A stretch of 43,803 nt of DNA from Ruminococcus sp. Lineage in GTDB: Bacteria > Bacillota > Clostridia > Oscillospirales > Ruminococcaceae. The position numbers and the translations under genes are program-made. Shown one piece after another: positions 6,492 to 15,021 of this stretch; within the stretch, counting starts at the first letter, position 1; each line of letters starts with the position of its first letter. The notes beneath the pieces are model-generated. The model saw only the letters and a list, made by a program, of their open reading frames with translations, was not told the origin of the DNA and did no database searches. The stretch covers positions 1 through 43,803 of the forward strand of contig JAFVCV010000022.1 of the NCBI GenBank assembly GCA_017478965.1, written 5' to 3'.

Positions 6492-7529
6492 ATGGGGAAG
6501 ATCATCATCAACAGGCTGCCTGTGCCGACATGGCGCAGTCTGAAGGCCAATTACGCAGAAGTGGATTATGAGCCGGAATGTGCGATGCCGCCGAGCATGA
6601 TACTGCCGGAGGGCATGGAGCCGGGCTTCGGGGAGAACAGGTGCAGGATAAGGACCGGCTGCGGGGAGGAGCTTTCCAGGGAGCTTGACAAGGTCCCGTG
6701 GACCAAGTATGTTTATAATGCGGACAAGGTGTTAGATGACCCTCTGCGGCTCTATTTCATGTTCGAGGAGGACGAACGGGCAGGCATCAGGGCCGAGATA
6801 AATGTGGGGGCCGGAGCCGGGCTGGAGGTCTATGTGATCTATGAGAGCTTTGAAAATGCCAAGGGCATCGGAGCGGTCCAGCTGGAGATAAACGCCGCAG
6901 AAAACTCCAGGGTAAAAGTAACGCAGCTGATAGACGTCAGCGACGGAATGGACTTTATAAACGATATCGGCGCTAAGGTGGGCAGTGACGCTCAGGTGGA
7001 GATAACACAGGTCTACCTGGGGGGCAAAAACGTTTTCGGAGGTATATATTCGGCTCTTGAGGGATACAGGTCTGTCCTGAGGACGGATATAGGATATAAG
7101 CTTGACGCAGACAGGAGCTTAGATATCAATGTGGTGGCTGACCACACAGGAAAAAGGTCTGAAAGCGAGATAAACGTCAGGGGCGTGCTTTCTGATAAGG
7201 CGAAGAAGGTCTTCAGAGGGACCATCGACTTCAAGACCGGAGCCAGGGAGGCAAAGGGCGCAGAGAGCGAGGATGTTCTGCTGCTGAACGAAGAGGTCGT
7301 TAACAAGACCATACCGCTGATACTTTGCAGCGAGGAGGACGTTGAGGGCAGTCACGGCGCCTCCATAGGCAGGCTCAGCGACAGTTCGGTTTTCTACATG
7401 ATGTCCAGGGGGATAAGCTACGAGAAGGTCTATGAGATCATGGCAGAGGCTAAGCTCAACACCGTCATCAGGAAGACAGATGACGAGGAGATGCTGCATA
7501 GGATAGAAAAGGCCCTTAAAAGGAGGTGA
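6492..7529 (+). CDS. sufD: SufBD-family scaffold partner SufD
   Basis: The 345-aa SufB/SufD-fold protein ends with HGASIGRLSDSSVFYMMSRG, the block shared by SufB and SufD. SufD partners SufB and SufC in the assembly complex. At 345 aa it is shorter than many SufD proteins (about 420 aa) because the N-terminal helical domain is reduced, a form common in Clostridia. GGAGGTGC lies 5 nt before the ATG, and the gap from sufB is 14 nt. Confidence 0.9.
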   Translation: MGKIIINRLPVPTWRSLKANYAEVDYEPECAMPPSMILPEGMEPGFGENRCRIRTGCGEELSRELDKVPWTKYVYNADKVLDDPLRLYFMFEEDERAGIRAEINVGAGAGLEVYVIYESFENAKGIGAVQLEINAAENSRVKVTQLIDVSDGMDFINDIGAKVGSDAQVEITQVYLGGKNVFGGIYSALEGYRSVLRTDIGYKLDADRSLDINVVADHTGKRSESEINVRGVLSDKAKKVFRGTIDFKTGAREAKGAESEDVLLLNEEVVNKTIPLILCSEEDVEGSHGASIGRLSDSSVFYMMSRGISYEKVYEIMAEAKLNTVIRKTDDEEMLHRIEKALKRR

Positions 7530-7533
7530 GCCC

Positions 7534-8760
7534 ATGGGGGACCGCACATTGCTTTTAAAAGAGGATTTCCCGGTATTCAAAGCCTATCCGGGGCTGGTAT
7601 ATCTGGATAATTCGGCTACACAGCAAAAGCCGGAGAGCGTCCTCAGGGCGGTAGATAACTACTACCGGCAGGAGAATGCCAACCCCATGCGGGGGCTGTA
7701 CGATCTGAGCATGAGGGCAACCGAGGCCTATGAGGGCGCAAGGGAGGCCGTCAGGGCATTTATAAATGCGAAGAGCGTCAGTGAGATCATATTCACCCGC
7801 AATGCCACTGAGAGCCTGAACCTGGCCGCTTACAGCCTTGGCAGGAGCATAGTGGGGGAGGGCGACGAGATACTCATAACCATCGCCGAGCATCACAGCG
7901 ATCTTCTGCCGTGGCAGCTGCTTGCGAAGGAGAAGGGTGCTAAGCTCAGATATCTGGAATGTGATGAGGAAGGGCTTTTCACTGAGGAGGGGCTGAGAGC
8001 GGCCCTGACGGACAGGACGAAGATCTTCGCTTTTACGCATATCTCAAATGTTCTAGGTAGGATAAACGACGTAAAGGGGTTTGTAAAGCTCTGCCGGGAG
8101 AACGGCACTGTCACTGTATGCGACGGGGCGCAGAGCGTTGCGCATATACCGGTGGACGTCAGGGACCTGGGAGTCGATCTTCTGGCCTTTTCGGGACACA
8201 AGATGCTGGGTCCCATGGGCATAGGCGTTCTTTACGGCAGGGAAGAGCTGCTGGAAAAAATGCCGCCTTTTCTCTCCGGCGGCGAGATGATAGAATATGT
8301 TTCCAGAGACAGCGCCACCTATGCGCCCCTGCCCCATAAATTCGAGGCCGGGACCGTCAATGCCGGCGGTGCGGTGGGCCTGAGGGCGGCTATCGAGTAT
8401 ATAAATGACATTGGCTTTGACCTTATCACCCGGAGGGAGGAGGAGCTGACAAGGCTCTGCTTCGAGGAGATGAGCAGGATACCCTTCGTGAGGATAATGG
8501 GCGGCCGAAGGGCAGAGGATCACTGCGGGATCATCACCTTCGATATCGAGGGCGTACACCCACACGACGTGGCGGCAATAATGGACAGCAAGGAAATAGC
8601 GGTCAGGGCGGGCCACCACTGTGCGCAGCCCTTGCACAAGCACCTCGGGATAATGTCCAGCACCAGGGTGAGCTTTGCGTTCTATAACACTGAAGAGGAC
8701 GTTATGAGGTTTATCGCTGCGTTAAAGCAGGTAAGGAGAATGATGGGATATGGCGAATAA
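7534..8760 (+). CDS. sufS: Cysteine desulfurase SufS
   Basis: The 408-aa group II cysteine desulfurase is a PLP enzyme that converts cysteine to alanine and an enzyme-bound persulfide. The PLP lysine is K223 (AFSGHKMLGPMG), the cofactor-stacking histidine is in ITIAEHHSD (about 120), and the active cysteine is C362 in RAGHHCAQPLHKHLG. The GGAGGTGA site is ideal. The last 11 nt overlap sufU, which receives sulfur from SufS in Gram-positives. Confidence 0.95.
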   Translation: MGDRTLLLKEDFPVFKAYPGLVYLDNSATQQKPESVLRAVDNYYRQENANPMRGLYDLSMRATEAYEGAREAVRAFINAKSVSEIIFTRNATESLNLAAYSLGRSIVGEGDEILITIAEHHSDLLPWQLLAKEKGAKLRYLECDEEGLFTEEGLRAALTDRTKIFAFTHISNVLGRINDVKGFVKLCRENGTVTVCDGAQSVAHIPVDVRDLGVDLLAFSGHKMLGPMGIGVLYGREELLEKMPPFLSGGEMIEYVSRDSATYAPLPHKFEAGTVNAGGAVGLRAAIEYINDIGFDLITRREEELTRLCFEEMSRIPFVRIMGGRRAEDHCGIITFDIEGVHPHDVAAIMDSKEIAVRAGHHCAQPLHKHLGIMSSTRVSFAFYNTEEDVMRFIAALKQVRRMMGYGE

Positions 8761-9184
8761 CAGCTTTTATAACATGATACTGACGGACCACAATCTTCAC
8801 CCGGCCCATAAGCACGGGCTTGAATGTGCCAATTTCTGTCATGAGGGCATCAATCCCAGCTGCGGGGACGATATAGTTCTCAACCTTGACATCAGGGACG
8901 GAGTTATCAGGGACGGTTCCTATACAGGCAGCGGCTGTGCAGTGTCGCAGGCGTCGGCGGATATCATGCTTGACCTGGTCATCGGAAAGACCGTAGAGGA
9001 GGCTGCAAAGATCTCCCAGGACTTCATGGCTATGATAAAGGGCGAGGCCGATGAAGAGACTCTGGAGCAGCTGGACGAGGCTGCGGCTTTGCAGGATATC
9101 GCCCATATGCCCTCCAGGGTCAAGTGTGCGGTCTTAGGCTGGCACACCCTTGAAGAGCTGATAAAGCAGTCGGAAGAGCAGTAA
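8750..9184 (+). CDS. sufU: Zinc-dependent sulfurtransferase SufU
   Basis: The 144-aa IscU-like fold has the SufU ligands C38 (NPSCGDD), D40, C63 (GSGCAVS) and C126 (RVKCAVLGW). In Bacillus this protein carries zinc, accepts persulfide from SufS and passes it to SufB. The insertion between the second and third cysteine and the loss of the IscU histidine fit SufU rather than IscU. It is last in the suf operon, overlapping sufS, and is followed by a terminator. Confidence 0.93.
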   Translation: MANNSFYNMILTDHNLHPAHKHGLECANFCHEGINPSCGDDIVLNLDIRDGVIRDGSYTGSGCAVSQASADIMLDLVIGKTVEEAAKISQDFMAMIKGEADEETLEQLDEAAALQDIAHMPSRVKCAVLGWHTLEELIKQSEEQ

Positions 9185-9186
9185 AA

Positions 9187-9227
9187 AATGACCGTCCGTG
9201 GTCGCACACGGGCGGTCATTCTCATTT
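9187..9227. terminator. Terminator after sufU, overlapping the end of the ABC ATPase gene
   Basis: A 14-bp stem (9187-9200 with 9207-9220, one G-T pair) has A residues before and T-rich sequence after. It can serve the convergent suf and exporter transcripts; the stop codon of the minus-strand ATPase begins 2 nt away. Confidence 0.8.
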
Positions 9228-9959
9228 GGTTCTCTCTTCGTATATTGCGGCGACCTCATCAATGTCACCCGCAGCGGTAAGCTCGCCGTGTTCAAGCAGG
9301 ATAGCCTTGTTGCACAGCCGCTTTACCTGGTCAAGGGAATGGGATACGAACAGGACCGTCACATTGGTCTTAAACATACTCATTATCTTTTTCTCGCTTT
9401 TTTTGCGGAATTTGGCGTCGCCTACCGAGAGCACTTCGTCAAGTATAAGTATGTCCGGCTCCACCTGAGTGGCGATGGAAAAGCCCAGCCTGCTCTTCAT
9501 GCCGGAGGAGTAGTTCTTTATAGGTACGTCTATGAATTTTTCCAGCTCGGCAAATCTCACTATGTCGTCGAATTTCTCGTCAACAAAGCTCTTGGGGTAG
9601 CCAAGGACTGCGCTGTAAAGATAGATGTTCTCCGCACCGGTATACTGCGGGTCGAACCCGGCTCCAAGCTCAAGCAGCGGCACCAGCCTGCCCGAGCGCT
9701 TTACTTCGCCCTCAGTCGGCTTGAATACACCGGCGATGACCTTTAACAGTGTACTTTTGCCGGCGCCGTTAAGGCCAAGTATTCCCACCCGGTCGCCCTT
9801 CTCGACCTTGAAATCAATGTTTTTGAGCGCCCAGAACTCGTTGTAGCGGAGCTTGCCGGTAACAAGCTTTATGACATATTCCTTTAAGCTGTCAACCTTC
9901 TCCTGGCTCAGATTGAACTTCATGCCCACGTTGTTGACTTCAATAGCGTATTTAGACAT
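9222..9959 (-). CDS. Polysaccharide/teichoic-acid exporter ATPase (TagH/Wzt family)
   Basis: The 245-aa ABC ATPase has Walker A GLNGAGKSTLL, the family-typical LVPLLELGAGFDPQYTGAENIYL stretch, signature YSSGMKSRLGF, Walker B ILILDEVLSVGD and an H-loop FVSHSL. This subfamily energises export of wall teichoic acid, O-antigen or other lipid-linked polymers across the membrane. It lacks the extra C-terminal carbohydrate-binding domain of Wzt, so export would not depend on end-modification recognition. It lies 15 nt downstream of its permease. The substrate cannot be told from the sequence, and no glycosyltransferases are nearby. Confidence 0.88.
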   Translation of the reverse strand: MSKYAIEVNNVGMKFNLSQEKVDSLKEYVIKLVTGKLRYNEFWALKNIDFKVEKGDRVGILGLNGAGKSTLLKVIAGVFKPTEGEVKRSGRLVPLLELGAGFDPQYTGAENIYLYSAVLGYPKSFVDEKFDDIVRFAELEKFIDVPIKNYSSGMKSRLGFSIATQVEPDILILDEVLSVGDAKFRKKSEKKIMSMFKTNVTVLFVSHSLDQVKRLCNKAILLEHGELTAAGDIDEVAAIYEERTK

Positions 9960-9974
9960 CTGCGCTCCCTCTTA

Positions 9975-10760
9975 TCAAATATGAAGTATGAACTTGTCCT
10001 GGTTTTTCTTGAAAAGGGCCACACCCACTATTACAGAAACTATGCTGACTGCCATGGGCATCCAGAACCAGTAGCCCTCCGTGAACATATTTCTGCCGTA
10101 AACAGCGTCCCTGAAACAGCGGATTATGGCATAAAGGGGATTGAGCCTGAAGACCCAGGCACTGCCGGTCTTCTCCATGGTCTCGGTCTTGTAGAAGATA
10201 GCGCAGGTGTACATTATGAGCATCAGCGCCACGTCCCAGAGATATTCAAGGTCTCTGAAAAATACCGACATGGTGGAAAGTATCATGCCTGCCCCCAGGG
10301 TCAGCATAAAGAGCATGAACAGCGGGACTATCCCTGTGAATACCCAGACTGTCGGGTAGACTTTGAATACTACCGCCGCCCCCACCAGCACTATCAGAGA
10401 GATCATAAAAATGATGAAATTGAAAAGCACGCTCGACAGCGGATAGATATATTTAGGTACGTAGACCTTTTTTATCATGCCCGCATGGGCACGTATGGAC
10501 TTCATGGCCGCTTTGGTGGCCCCGGAGAAGAAGGTGTAGAGCAGTCTGCCTGTCAGTATATATACCGGGAAGGTCTTGTCGTTTTTTCCAAAAAAATGAC
10601 CGAACACCAGCGTCAGCACGCAGGTGGTCAGCAGCGGCTCCAGCAGGGTCCAGAGAATACCCAGATAGGACCTGCGGTATTTCAGCTTTATGCCCTTCTT
10701 GACCAGCTCCCTCAGCAGGAAACGGTATCGCTTGAAGGTCTTTATCTGTTCTTTAAACAT
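9975..10760 (-). CDS. ABC-2 type polysaccharide/teichoic-acid exporter permease (TagG/Wzm family)
   Basis: The 261-aa integral membrane protein has about six hydrophobic segments. It opens with RELVKKGIKLKYRRSYLGILW, the amphipathic entry typical of TagG/Wzm permeases, and has a central FFRDLEYLW block. It forms the channel with the downstream ATPase. The start codon is preceded by TTGAGG. It is the first gene of a two-gene minus-strand operon with a strong promoter and a leader of roughly 50 nt that contains a GC hairpin (10783-10799). Confidence 0.88.
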   Translation of the reverse strand: MFKEQIKTFKRYRFLLRELVKKGIKLKYRRSYLGILWTLLEPLLTTCVLTLVFGHFFGKNDKTFPVYILTGRLLYTFFSGATKAAMKSIRAHAGMIKKVYVPKYIYPLSSVLFNFIIFMISLIVLVGAAVVFKVYPTVWVFTGIVPLFMLFMLTLGAGMILSTMSVFFRDLEYLWDVALMLIMYTCAIFYKTETMEKTGSAWVFRLNPLYAIIRCFRDAVYGRNMFTEGYWFWMPMAVSIVSVIVGVALFKKNQDKFILHI

Positions 10761-10819
10761 AATTACCTCAAAATAAGTTCAGGCGGGGCCTTCCCCCGCA
10801 TTTCAACACAACTATAGTA

Positions 10820-10848
10820 ATTATAATATATCCCCCCACAAAAGTCAA
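10820..10848 (-). promoter_or_regulatory. Promoter of the exporter operon
   Basis: On the minus strand TTGACT (10843-10848) and TATAAT (10820-10825) are spaced 17 bp apart. Confidence 0.85.
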
Positions 10849-10919
10849 TTATATATTATGACAAATTTGGACCGTCCCCTGTAAAGGATTATGTTAAATA
10901 ATAATCTTAAATAAATGCG

Positions 10920-10948
10920 TTGACAGGGCGGTAAAATTATGTTAAAAT
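10920..10948 (+). promoter_or_regulatory. Promoter of the flavodiiron gene
   Basis: TTGACA (10920-10925) and TAAAAT (10943-10948) are spaced 17 bp apart. The leader to the start at 11086 is about 130 nt. Confidence 0.8.
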
Positions 10949-11085
10949 ACTAATATCGTATAGTATTTCACGAAACTGTCATGCTCGCTTTTTTCGCTCT
11001 GTGCGGAGGAGCACACATGGCGTTTCTGACATCAGAAGCGAAATATTGCTTAAAATCAGTTTATGCTGAAAACGGAGGTAGTAAA

Positions 11086-12249
11086 ATGTCAGAAGTAAAG
11101 ATCTCTGACAGCATCGTTTATATCGGTGCTGACGATAAGGACCTTGACCTTTTTGAGAGCCAGTACGTCGTTCCCAACGGCATGGCTTATAATTCCTATG
11201 TTATACTTGATGAGAAAGTCTGCGTCATGGATACCGCTGACGAAAGGGTCAGCCAGGTCTGGAGAGCCAATCTGGAAAAGGCTCTGGGGGGCAGAAAGCC
11301 AGATCTTCTGGTGGTACAGCACGTTGAGCCTGACCACAGCGCAAATATCGCCTATTTAGCCGAAAAGTACCCGGAGATGAAGATAGTCGGCAATGCCAAG
11401 ACCTTTGCCATGCTGGGACAGTTTTTCGATATCCCCGGACTTTCGGAGAAGGCGGTGACCGTCAAGGAGGGCGACACGCTCTCTCTTGGCAGCCATACCC
11501 TGAGATTTCTGATGGCTCCTATGGTACACTGGCCTGAGGTCATGATGACTTATGAGGAAAGCGAAAAGGTGTTCTTCACCGCTGACGCTTTCGGAAAGTT
11601 CGGAACTCTTGACACAGATGAGGACTGGGCCTGTGAGGCAAGGCGTTATTATTTCAACATTGTAGGCAAATACGGTACGCAGGTGCAGGCTCTGCTGAAA
11701 AAGGCAGCCGGGCTCGATATACAGAAGATACTGCCTCTGCATGGACCGATACTGGACAGCGACCTTAGTTATTACATCGGCCTTTACGACACCTGGTCCT
11801 CCTATAGGCCTGAGGCCGAGGGCGTGTTCATCGCCTGTGCCTCTATCCACGGCAATACCCTCAAGGCTGCCGAAAAGCTGAAAGCCATGCTGGAGGAAAA
11901 GGGCGTCAGGAAGGTGGCTGTCTCTGACCTTTCCAGGGACGACATCGCAGAGTGCGTTGAGGACGCTTTCAAGTATGACAGGACAGTGTTCATGTCCTCT
12001 TCCTATGATGCAGGCGTTTTCCCTCCTATGGAAGATTTCCTTATGCACCTGAAAGCAAAGGCATATCAGGGCCGCAGGGTCGCCGTTGTGGAGAACGGCT
12101 CATGGGCGCCCTCTGCCGCCAAGGTCATAAAGAGCTATATTGAAGGTTTCAAGGACGTGGAGCTTATCGAGCCGGTAGTGACCATCAGGTCAGCCCTTAA
12201 CGCAGAAAGTGAAAAGAAGCTGGAGGAGCTGGCTGCGGCACTGGTTTAA
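11086..12249 (+). CDS. FprA-family A-type flavodiiron protein
   Basis: The 387-aa protein has a metallo-beta-lactamase-like diiron domain and a C-terminal flavodoxin domain. The iron ligands are visible: H79, E81, D83, H84 (HVEPDHS), H148 (MVHWPE), D167 (TADAFGKFG) and H219 (LPLHGPIL). The FMN loop is ASIHGNTLKAAEKL. Such enzymes reduce O2 to water or NO to N2O in anaerobes, taking electrons from rubredoxin or similar carriers. The start is ATG 11086 behind ACGGAGGTAG; an upstream in-frame ATG at 10981 would add 35 non-conserved residues. It is a single-gene unit and probably soluble. Confidence 0.93.
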   Translation: MSEVKISDSIVYIGADDKDLDLFESQYVVPNGMAYNSYVILDEKVCVMDTADERVSQVWRANLEKALGGRKPDLLVVQHVEPDHSANIAYLAEKYPEMKIVGNAKTFAMLGQFFDIPGLSEKAVTVKEGDTLSLGSHTLRFLMAPMVHWPEVMMTYEESEKVFFTADAFGKFGTLDTDEDWACEARRYYFNIVGKYGTQVQALLKKAAGLDIQKILPLHGPILDSDLSYYIGLYDTWSSYRPEAEGVFIACASIHGNTLKAAEKLKAMLEEKGVRKVAVSDLSRDDIAECVEDAFKYDRTVFMSSSYDAGVFPPMEDFLMHLKAKAYQGRRVAVVENGSWAPSAAKVIKSYIEGFKDVELIEPVVTIRSALNAESEKKLEELAAALV

Positions 12250-12274
12250 GTGTACAAAAAAACAGACATTATCA

Positions 12275-12307
12275 AAGCCCGGGGCAGTCTGCTCCGGGCT
12301 TGTTTTT
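12275..12307 (+). terminator. Terminator after the flavodiiron gene
   Basis: The stem AAGCCCGG/CCGGGCTT (12275-12282 with 12294-12301) is followed by GTTTTT. Confidence 0.8.
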
Positions 12308-12318
12308 ATCCGTACACC

Positions 12319-13905
12319 TTAAAAGACGCCGCTAATGCTGCTGTCCTGAGAAACATCATCGGCCCTGTCTGACTCATAGGTGTATACTGTCCATCTGTTA
12401 TCCTCAAAGAACTCGGCATAGACCGTAAAGCTTTCGCCGCTGCCGACGATCCGATAGCAGAGGTCATCGCTGTAAAGGCCTTCGCTGTTCTGCTCAATTT
12501 CGTATCTCATCAGGATATCCATTCCTTCTGAGCCTATGCCTGATGCGTCTGATTCAGGGCCATAGCTCTGCTTTTCCACCGCACGGTATATGTCTTTCTG
12601 CTGTATGAGTTCGTCATAGACCCGGTCAGTCTCCGATCTCTCCGGACCAAGGTCAAGGTCATAGGAAGCAGGCTCATAGCCATCGGCCGCAAGTTTTGCA
12701 ATTACTCTTTTGTAAGCCTTTCCCACCTCGGCTGCGTATACTCCCTCGGTCAGCCCGGACTGCATAACGTAATGCTCGCCGCTCAGATCAATGCTGTCTA
12801 CATACAAGAAACCGTCCTCAGTGAAAAGAACTGTAGACCTGCCGGACCTTATCCTTTCCAGAGCGTCCTCGTCCCCGACAGCTTCGTTGAGCGCACCGGT
12901 AAGCAGTTCCAGAGTGCAGACATAGCTGGGGTCCATTGAAAACGCCTGAGGCGGGTTCACGAACCGGCCCTGCTCCTCATCAAAAGTGATGAACGATCTA
13001 TAGTCGGAGAAATCGCCCTCGTAGCTGAACCCGGCACCCCTCAGGTCACCCCAAATATGTGAAAGGTCCCACTGGACCGCCTGCGCTCCCAGGTAAATGC
13101 AGAGCGCAGTCTCACGGCTCTCATTTCGGCGGGAATAAACTGTCTTAAAGCCCGAGGGGTCCTCATACTCAGTTTCTTCTTCGCCGGTGGTAAGGTCATC
13201 TGTGTCAGTGTTCTCAATATTGGGGTAGGTAAATCCTATGTCAGCTTCCTTGTCCGGGTAGACTGTTACGGCCCTTGGCTGGGTGGGGTCACTTTTGTCA
13301 AAGGTCAGGATAAATTCGATCTCTTCAAGGCTCTGCCCACAGTCTTCCCGGTAATTATAGGCCAGAAGGCTTGCATAACGCTCTTTTGAATACGTTATCG
13401 GTTTCGTATCGACCGGTAGATCCGGGTCACTTCTGAACTCGTTTTCATTATAAATTTCCGACTCCTCAGAGCTAAGAACTTCTCTTACTGTCTCACTGTC
13501 GATAGTCATGCCATTGTAATCGCCGACTAAACGGATAGCTACTGAAGTCTCCACCGCTGCATGATAGATACTCTTGGCCTGTTCAAGGTATATCTGCTGT
13601 GGATCAACTGTGATCTGCTCGGTACCTTCCTGCGCCGTAGGAGGTTTCTGAGCGCTGTTTTTAAAATATAAAGCTCCTCCCGCCGCCATGACCAGGGCGG
13701 CAGCAGCTGCTAGGACTGAAAGATATCTGCCGCCTTTGACCCTGGCCTTGTCAGTATCAGCGCCGGTCCCGCTTTTCGTGATGACAGGACCTGCTGCTCC
13801 CTCCTTCGCATACTGCGGGAACCTTTCTTTCAGCATGGCGCTTAGCCGTTCCTTCTGTTCCTGTGAAAGTTTTTTATCATCGTAATATCTCCTGATCTCG
13901 TTCAT
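12319..13905 (-). CDS. Membrane-anchored putative anti-sigma partner of the ECF factor
   Basis: The 528-aa protein has a cytoplasmic N-terminus (MNEIRRYYDDKKLSQEQKER, about 60 residues), one membrane segment (about residues 62-82, alanine-rich) and a roughly 440-residue extracytoplasmic region of unknown fold rich in D, E, S and Y. Its ATG overlaps the stop of the upstream sigma factor gene (ATGA), which is the usual arrangement of an ECF sigma factor with its anti-sigma. I see no HxxxCxxC zinc anti-sigma motif, so the anti-sigma role is inferred from gene order and topology. The large outside domain may sense an envelope signal. Confidence 0.65.
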   Translation of the reverse strand: MNEIRRYYDDKKLSQEQKERLSAMLKERFPQYAKEGAAGPVITKSGTGADTDKARVKGGRYLSVLAAAAALVMAAGGALYFKNSAQKPPTAQEGTEQITVDPQQIYLEQAKSIYHAAVETSVAIRLVGDYNGMTIDSETVREVLSSEESEIYNENEFRSDPDLPVDTKPITYSKERYASLLAYNYREDCGQSLEEIEFILTFDKSDPTQPRAVTVYPDKEADIGFTYPNIENTDTDDLTTGEEETEYEDPSGFKTVYSRRNESRETALCIYLGAQAVQWDLSHIWGDLRGAGFSYEGDFSDYRSFITFDEEQGRFVNPPQAFSMDPSYVCTLELLTGALNEAVGDEDALERIRSGRSTVLFTEDGFLYVDSIDLSGEHYVMQSGLTEGVYAAEVGKAYKRVIAKLAADGYEPASYDLDLGPERSETDRVYDELIQQKDIYRAVEKQSYGPESDASGIGSEGMDILMRYEIEQNSEGLYSDDLCYRIVGSGESFTVYAEFFEDNRWTVYTYESDRADDVSQDSSISGVF

Positions 13906-14399
13906 GTGCTCATCTCCTCGTCTGAAAGAAGTCCTTTCAGCTTTTCTCTCGCTCTTGCCAGCCTGGATACCACGGTGCCTTTGGGTATTTTAAGCAGGCT
14001 CGCTATCTCCTCTGTTTTGTACTGCTCATAGTAATAAAGATAAATGACCGTTCTGTACTTTTCGTCCAGCTGTGAGAGCGCCTTTTTAAGGTCCAGCTCC
14101 TCCTCTCCCATACCGCTGCTCATCCCGGCGGAAACTGCTCTTTCCTCCTCCAGGGCGGCAGTCTTCCGGTACCTTGCGGACTTCAGTATATCCCTGCATC
14201 TGTTTACAGCGACCCTTATGAACCAGGCTTTCAGATGCTCCTGGTCCCTTATCTCCAGTCTCCCGCAGACTGTGAAATACTTTATCATGACCTCGCTGAC
14301 CACGTCCTCAGCCTCATGAGGGTCCCTTAGACAGGTCAGTGCGGCCCGGTAGACTGTGTCGGAATAAAGAGCCACTATTTCATCTATATCTATATCCAT
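13902..14399 (-). CDS. ECF-type RNA polymerase sigma factor
   Basis: The 165-aa protein contains sigma region 2 (DEIVALYSDTVYRAALTCL, EAEDVVSEVMIKYF, AWFIRVAVNRCRDILKS) and region 4 (LDEKYRTVIYLYYYEQYKTE, EIASLLKIPKGTVVSRLARA). It would direct polymerase to a specific promoter set when released from its membrane partner. The start is ATG 14399 with GTGAGGTG six nucleotides upstream; an extension to 14423 lacks a site. The region upstream (about 14440-14480) has no clear housekeeping promoter, which is compatible with autoregulation by an ECF-type promoter, but none can be assigned firmly. Confidence 0.9.
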   Translation of the reverse strand: MDIDIDEIVALYSDTVYRAALTCLRDPHEAEDVVSEVMIKYFTVCGRLEIRDQEHLKAWFIRVAVNRCRDILKSARYRKTAALEEERAVSAGMSSGMGEEELDLKKALSQLDEKYRTVIYLYYYEQYKTEEIASLLKIPKGTVVSRLARAREKLKGLLSDEEMST

Positions 14400-14482
14400 C
14401 TTCAACACCTCACTTTCCTGCACCGTCTGAAAAGCCTTTCACTTTTAACACGACACAGATACTGTCCTGATTTCATTATCCT

Positions 14483-14514
14483 CAAAAAAAACAGCGGGAA
14501 GGAGCCCTTCCCGC
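14483..14514 (-). terminator. Terminator of the galK-trmB operon
   Basis: On the minus strand the stem GCGGGAAGG/CCTTCCCGC (14494-14514, 3-nt loop) is followed by TGT and eight T residues. Confidence 0.9.
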
Positions 14515-14520
14515 CGTTGG

Positions 14521-15021
14521 TCAATATGAACTTTCGTAATACCACCCGCCGCCAAGCTCTCCGGCATTACCGACGTCCCCGCCCTCAGGGGCGTAGATGA
14601 GCACAGCCCTTATGGAGAGATAGAACCGCACGCTTTCACCGTCTGAGCGTACATAGGCGGTGCCAGCGTCCTCCACGGCCTTCAGTATCTCCCTGTCATC
14701 TTTATAGAGGGGGTTGCTCCTTAAGGTAGATATGCCCACCTTATTGTCGGCGGTGATGCGCCTTTCGCTTTCTTCCGGGGCGCTGCCAGTGGGCTTATCC
14801 AGCAGGATATCGGCCGCAGAAGCATAGCTTTCCCGGTTCTTTTCCAGATAGTCACTCAAATACTGCCTGCTGTGCAGATACCTCTGCCGTCCGAGACCGG
14901 CTGCAAGAGCCAGAACGATGACGATCACCGCAGCCGCTTTCAGGGCTTTTGCGCTTATCCTGAGAGCCTTGCCCTCCTTTTCAGGGGCATTTGAGACTGT
15001 TTTTTCCTGTTCCTCGCTCAT
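14521..15021 (-). CDS. Hypothetical single-pass membrane protein
   Basis: The 166-aa protein has a charged cytoplasmic N-terminus (about 28 residues), one membrane segment near residues 29-46 (AAAVIVIVLALAAGLG) and an outside domain ending GGGWYYESSY. I do not recognise a family. Its start overlaps the trmB stop by 4 nt, so it is translated as the last gene of the galK-orf-trmB unit. Nothing in it suggests a catalytic site. Confidence 0.65.
   Translation of the reverse strand: MSEEQEKTVSNAPEKEGKALRISAKALKAAAVIVIVLALAAGLGRQRYLHSRQYLSDYLEKNRESYASAADILLDKPTGSAPEESERRITADNKVGISTLRSNPLYKDDREILKAVEDAGTAYVRSDGESVRFYLSIRAVLIYAPEGGDVGNAGELGGGWYYESSY

Noticed and set aside
9981-10817. 278-codon frame opposite the exporter permease
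   Set aside because: Composition (His, Gln, Tyr, Glu rich) is that of a reversed membrane protein; the minus-strand permease is clear.
10981-11085. 35-residue N-terminal extension of the flavodiiron protein
   Set aside because: The standard N-terminus and a strong GGAGG belong to ATG 11086.
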